Made by a program: the position numbers and the translations under genes | Shown here: positions 61,673-64,000 of the stretch, in pieces | Layout of the letters: every line of letters starts with the position of its first letter | Position numbering within the stretch: position 1 is the first letter of the stretch | Source of the DNA: Proteus mirabilis ATCC 29906 | GTDB taxonomy: Bacteria; Pseudomonadota; Gammaproteobacteria; Enterobacterales; Enterobacteriaceae | NCBI RefSeq assembly: GCF_000160755.1 | Contig: NZ_GG668580.1 | Location: 46,781 to 110,780, forward strand | DNA length: 64,000 nt | Reading direction: 5' to 3' | The notes under the pieces: generated by a model | The model's input: the letters and a program-made list of their open reading frames with translations, nothing else | What the model was told of the DNA's origin: nothing | Databases searched by the model: none

Positions 61673-63207
61673 TAAAGCGAGGTGTAAAGGTGATTAAAGA
61701 ACCCTTACAAGGAGGAAAACTTGCTATAATGACCATCGCACTTGCGCTGGCCACTTTTATGCAAGTTCTCGATTCAACAATCGCTAACGTAGCCATCCCG
61801 ACAATAGCGGGTAACTTAGGTGCATCAAATTCTCAAGGCACTTGGGTTATTACCTCATTTGGTGTTGCAAATGCTATCTCAATTCCTATTACTGGCTGGC
61901 TGGCAAAACGTATTGGTGAAGTACGCCTCTTTATGTGGTCAACAGCACTATTTGCCTTAACATCATGGCTGTGTGGTATTTCTCAAAGTTTAGAAATGCT
62001 GATCTTTTTCCGTGTACTTCAAGGTTTAGTCGCAGGCCCCTTAATTCCGTTATCACAAAGTTTGCTATTGAATAACTATCCACCAGCAAAACGCAATATG
62101 GCGTTAGCGTTATGGTCGGTTACCATTGTCGTTGCACCTATTTTAGGCCCTATTTTAGGTGGCTATATCAGTGATAATTACCATTGGGGATGGATCTTCT
62201 TTATTAACGTACCTTTTGGTGTGTTAATTATTATGTGCATCTCAAATACATTAGCGGATCGCGAAACCAAAACGGAAATTAAACCAATAGATACCATTGG
62301 TCTCGTACTATTGGTTGTCGGTGTTGGTGCACTACAGATCATGCTTGATCAAGGTAAAGAGCTGGATTGGTTTAATTCAACTGAAATTATTGTACTTACT
62401 ATTATTGCTGTAGTGGCGTTAAGTTTCTTAATTGTGTGGGAGTTAACTGACGAACACCCTGTTATTGATCTTTCTCTGTTTAAAAGTCGCAATTTCACTA
62501 TTGGCTGTTTAACCCTTAGTCTCGCTTATATGATCTATTTCGGTACTATTGTGTTGCTCCCTCTCCTGTTGCAAGAAGTCTTTGGTTATACCGCAACATG
62601 GGCGGGTTTAGCTGCAGCCTCTGTTGGTTTATTACCGCTGATCATTACACCAATCATCGGAAAATTTGGTGGAAAAGTCGACTTACGCTATATCATTAGC
62701 TTTAGCTTTATTATGTTTGCGGTATGTTTTTATTGGCGAGCTTATACTTTTGAACCCGGAATGGATTTTGCCACAGTTGCTTGGCCACAATTCTGGCAAG
62801 GTTTAGGTGTAGCATGTTTCTTTATGCCATTAACCACGATGACCTTATCGGGATTACCTCCGGAGAAAATGGCCTCGGCATCTAGTTTATCTAATTTTTT
62901 AAGAACCTTAGCGGGTGCAATTGGCGCATCATTAACGACAACTATTTGGACACAAAGGGAGTCATTACATCATGAAACCTTTGTTGAAAAAATTAATCCA
63001 CTCGATCCCGATGCACAATTGGCTTTTCAACAGATGAGAGAATTGGGGCTTTCTGATGAACAAACCTCGGCTTATTTAGCTAAAACAATCACTGAACAAG
63101 GTCTGATTATTTCAGCGAATGAAATTTTCTGGCTAGCGGCAGGAATATTCATTTTAATGCTGGTGGTTGTTTGGTTTGCTAAACCGCCATTCTCACCGGG
63201 TAAATAA
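61669..63207 (+). CDS. emrB: Multidrug MFS efflux pump EmrB (DHA2 family)
   Basis: The 512-residue pump has 14 hydrophobic segments. Family motifs include LDSTIANVAIPTIAG at the first helix, GWLAKRIGEVRL (motif A) and GPILGGYISDNYHW (motif C). With EmrA it exports uncouplers and hydrophobic drugs. The start ATG lies in an ATGA overlap with emrA. A strong bidirectional terminator follows. Confidence 0.95.
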   Translation: MIKRGVKVIKEPLQGGKLAIMTIALALATFMQVLDSTIANVAIPTIAGNLGASNSQGTWVITSFGVANAISIPITGWLAKRIGEVRLFMWSTALFALTSWLCGISQSLEMLIFFRVLQGLVAGPLIPLSQSLLLNNYPPAKRNMALALWSVTIVVAPILGPILGGYISDNYHWGWIFFINVPFGVLIIMCISNTLADRETKTEIKPIDTIGLVLLVVGVGALQIMLDQGKELDWFNSTEIIVLTIIAVVALSFLIVWELTDEHPVIDLSLFKSRNFTIGCLTLSLAYMIYFGTIVLLPLLLQEVFGYTATWAGLAAASVGLLPLIITPIIGKFGGKVDLRYIISFSFIMFAVCFYWRAYTFEPGMDFATVAWPQFWQGLGVACFFMPLTTMTLSGLPPEKMASASSLSNFLRTLAGAIGASLTTTIWTQRESLHHETFVEKINPLDPDAQLAFQQMRELGLSDEQTSAYLAKTITEQGLIISANEIFWLAAGIFILMLVVVWFAKPPFSPGK

Positions 63208-63236
63208 CCATTAATGAATTGATTAGTTAATTAAAG

Positions 63237-63292
63237 AAAAATCCCGCTGAACATGGTGAACTGACTGCAGTTCATTATTCAGCGGGATTTTT
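63237..63292. terminator. Bidirectional terminator between emrB and yfiF
   Basis: AAAAATCCCGCTGA-type arms (63237-63250 and 63279-63292) pair perfectly over 14 bases, with an inner GAACTG/CAGTTC hairpin. A and T flanks allow termination from both convergent genes. Confidence 0.9.
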
Positions 63293-63314
63293 AAATCATC
63301 TAACAATTAAATAA

Positions 63315-64000
63315 TTAGCCGTGATGTTGACGCCACCATTCAGCCAATAACACGCCAGAAGCCACAGAGACATTTAAGCTTTCAATATGGCCTGTACCAC
63401 CAATGTAAATGCTCATATCCCCTTGTTTTAACGTGCTATCACTTAAGCCATCCTTCTCTTGACCTAAGATTAATACCATTTTTTCAGGTAATTGAGCTTT
63501 TGCTAGCGGCACACTTCCTTTGTGACTTGAGGTTGTCACTAAGGTATAGCCAGCCTGTTTAAACTGCTCTAATGTCTGAGCAAAATTATCAGCATCAATT
63601 CCTTGAATATACTCGGCACCACCTTCTGCGGTACGTACTGCTGCACCAGATTCTAGCACTGATGAGTCGGGAGAAATGACGCCTTTCACACCAAAATGAG
63701 CACAGCTACGCATAATAGCACCGACATTATGTGGATTACCCACATCTTCAAGCGCTAAGACACAATCTTTTGTTGGTGCATCTTTTAAATAGGTTTGTGC
63801 ATCATGACCAACACGTTTTTTGATTAAGAAACAAACGCCACCATGATGATCCGTACGCGCCGCTTTAACCATCTCTTCTTCTTCAACAACATGGTAAGCT
63901 TTACGATTTGCCGCCATCCATTTTAACGCTTCACGAAAACGAGGTGTTACTTCTTGTAAGAACCAAGCTCGAACAATGGCTTCTGGACGGTTTTTAAACA
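63315..64000 (-). CDS. yfiF: SpoU/TrmH-family RNA methyltransferase YfiF, 5' part outside the window
   Basis: The frame stays open to the right edge, so the start is not in the window; at least 227 residues are visible. An internal Met at 63917 is not the start, because family sequence continues upstream ([18 protein letters not shown]). SPOUT knot motifs [31 protein letters not shown] and [12 protein letters not shown] are present. It matches the C-terminal two thirds of E. coli YfiF, whose RNA target is not known. Confidence 0.93.
   Translation of the reverse strand, partial: FKNRPEAIVRAWFLQEVTPRFREALKWMAANRKAYHVVEEEEMVKAARTDHHGGVCFLIKKRVGHDAQTYLKDAPTKDCVLALEDVGNPHNVGAIMRSCAHFGVKGVISPDSSVLESGAAVRTAEGGAEYIQGIDADNFAQTLEQFKQAGYTLVTTSSHKGSVPLAKAQLPEKMVLILGQEKDGLSDSTLKQGDMSIYIGGTGHIESLNVSVASGVLLAEWWRQHHG

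Overview
The window looks like chromosome of a Proteus-type gammaproteobacterium (family Morganellaceae), most likely Proteus mirabilis or a close relative. That identification is an inference. It rests on the AT-rich composition, on proteins that closely resemble Escherichia coli orthologues, on E. coli-like gene order with Proteus-style insertions, and on a ScsC protein with the N-terminal helical extension known from P. mirabilis ScsC. No database was searched.

Layout. 1-2085: one end of a prophage or prophage remnant, with the tail of an unknown gene, a DNA adenine methyltransferase gene broken by a stop codon, a lambda-type excisionase and integrase, and candidate integrase arm-sites. 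2086-7896: the divergent nagE / nagBAC locus for N-acetylglucosamine use, with two NagC operators and a CRP site between nagE and nagB. 8242-9098: a seven-gene tRNA cluster (Met, Leu, Gln, Gln, Met, Gln, Leu). 9259-11587: frmRAB formaldehyde detoxification. 11636-18500: ubiF (frameshifted), then miaB, ybeZ, ybeY, ybeX and lnt. 18577-23021: an unknown protein with an internal duplication, then scsABCD (periplasmic thiol redox and copper tolerance) on the minus strand. 23366-26518: the gltIJKL glutamate/aspartate transporter. 26878-41954: a long housekeeping block, leuS-lptE-holA-nadD, ybgA (minus strand), rsfS-rlmH-mrdA-mrdB-rlpA-dacA, ybeD, lipB, lipA, crcB.

42188-43563 is the most unusual stretch. 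A 71-bp direct repeat that carries the cspE terminator flanks a very AT-rich islet with a 162-codon unknown gene and an overlapping 46-codon gene behind a strong Shine-Dalgarno sequence. 43761-52450: ogt, then nrdHIEF (class Ib ribonucleotide reductase under Fur and NrdR sites), then proVWX (glycine betaine/proline uptake). 52538-57538: a Fur-box TonB-dependent receptor, a YgaY-like MFS transporter and emrR. 57740-60321: a GntR regulator divergent from an MFS transporter and an isochorismatase-like hydrolase; this cassette separates emrR from emrAB. 60497-63207: the emrAB multidrug pump. 63315-64000: the 3' part of a YfiF-like SpoU RNA methyltransferase.

The genes fall into cooperating sets. 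nagEBAC imports and breaks down GlcNAc. frmRAB senses and oxidises formaldehyde through glutathione. mrdA, mrdB, rlpA and dacA shape and elongate the cell wall. lipA and lipB make lipoyl groups. scsABCD handles periplasmic disulfides. nrdHIEF supplies deoxynucleotides when iron is scarce. No CRISPR array, rRNA or intact insertion sequence was seen.
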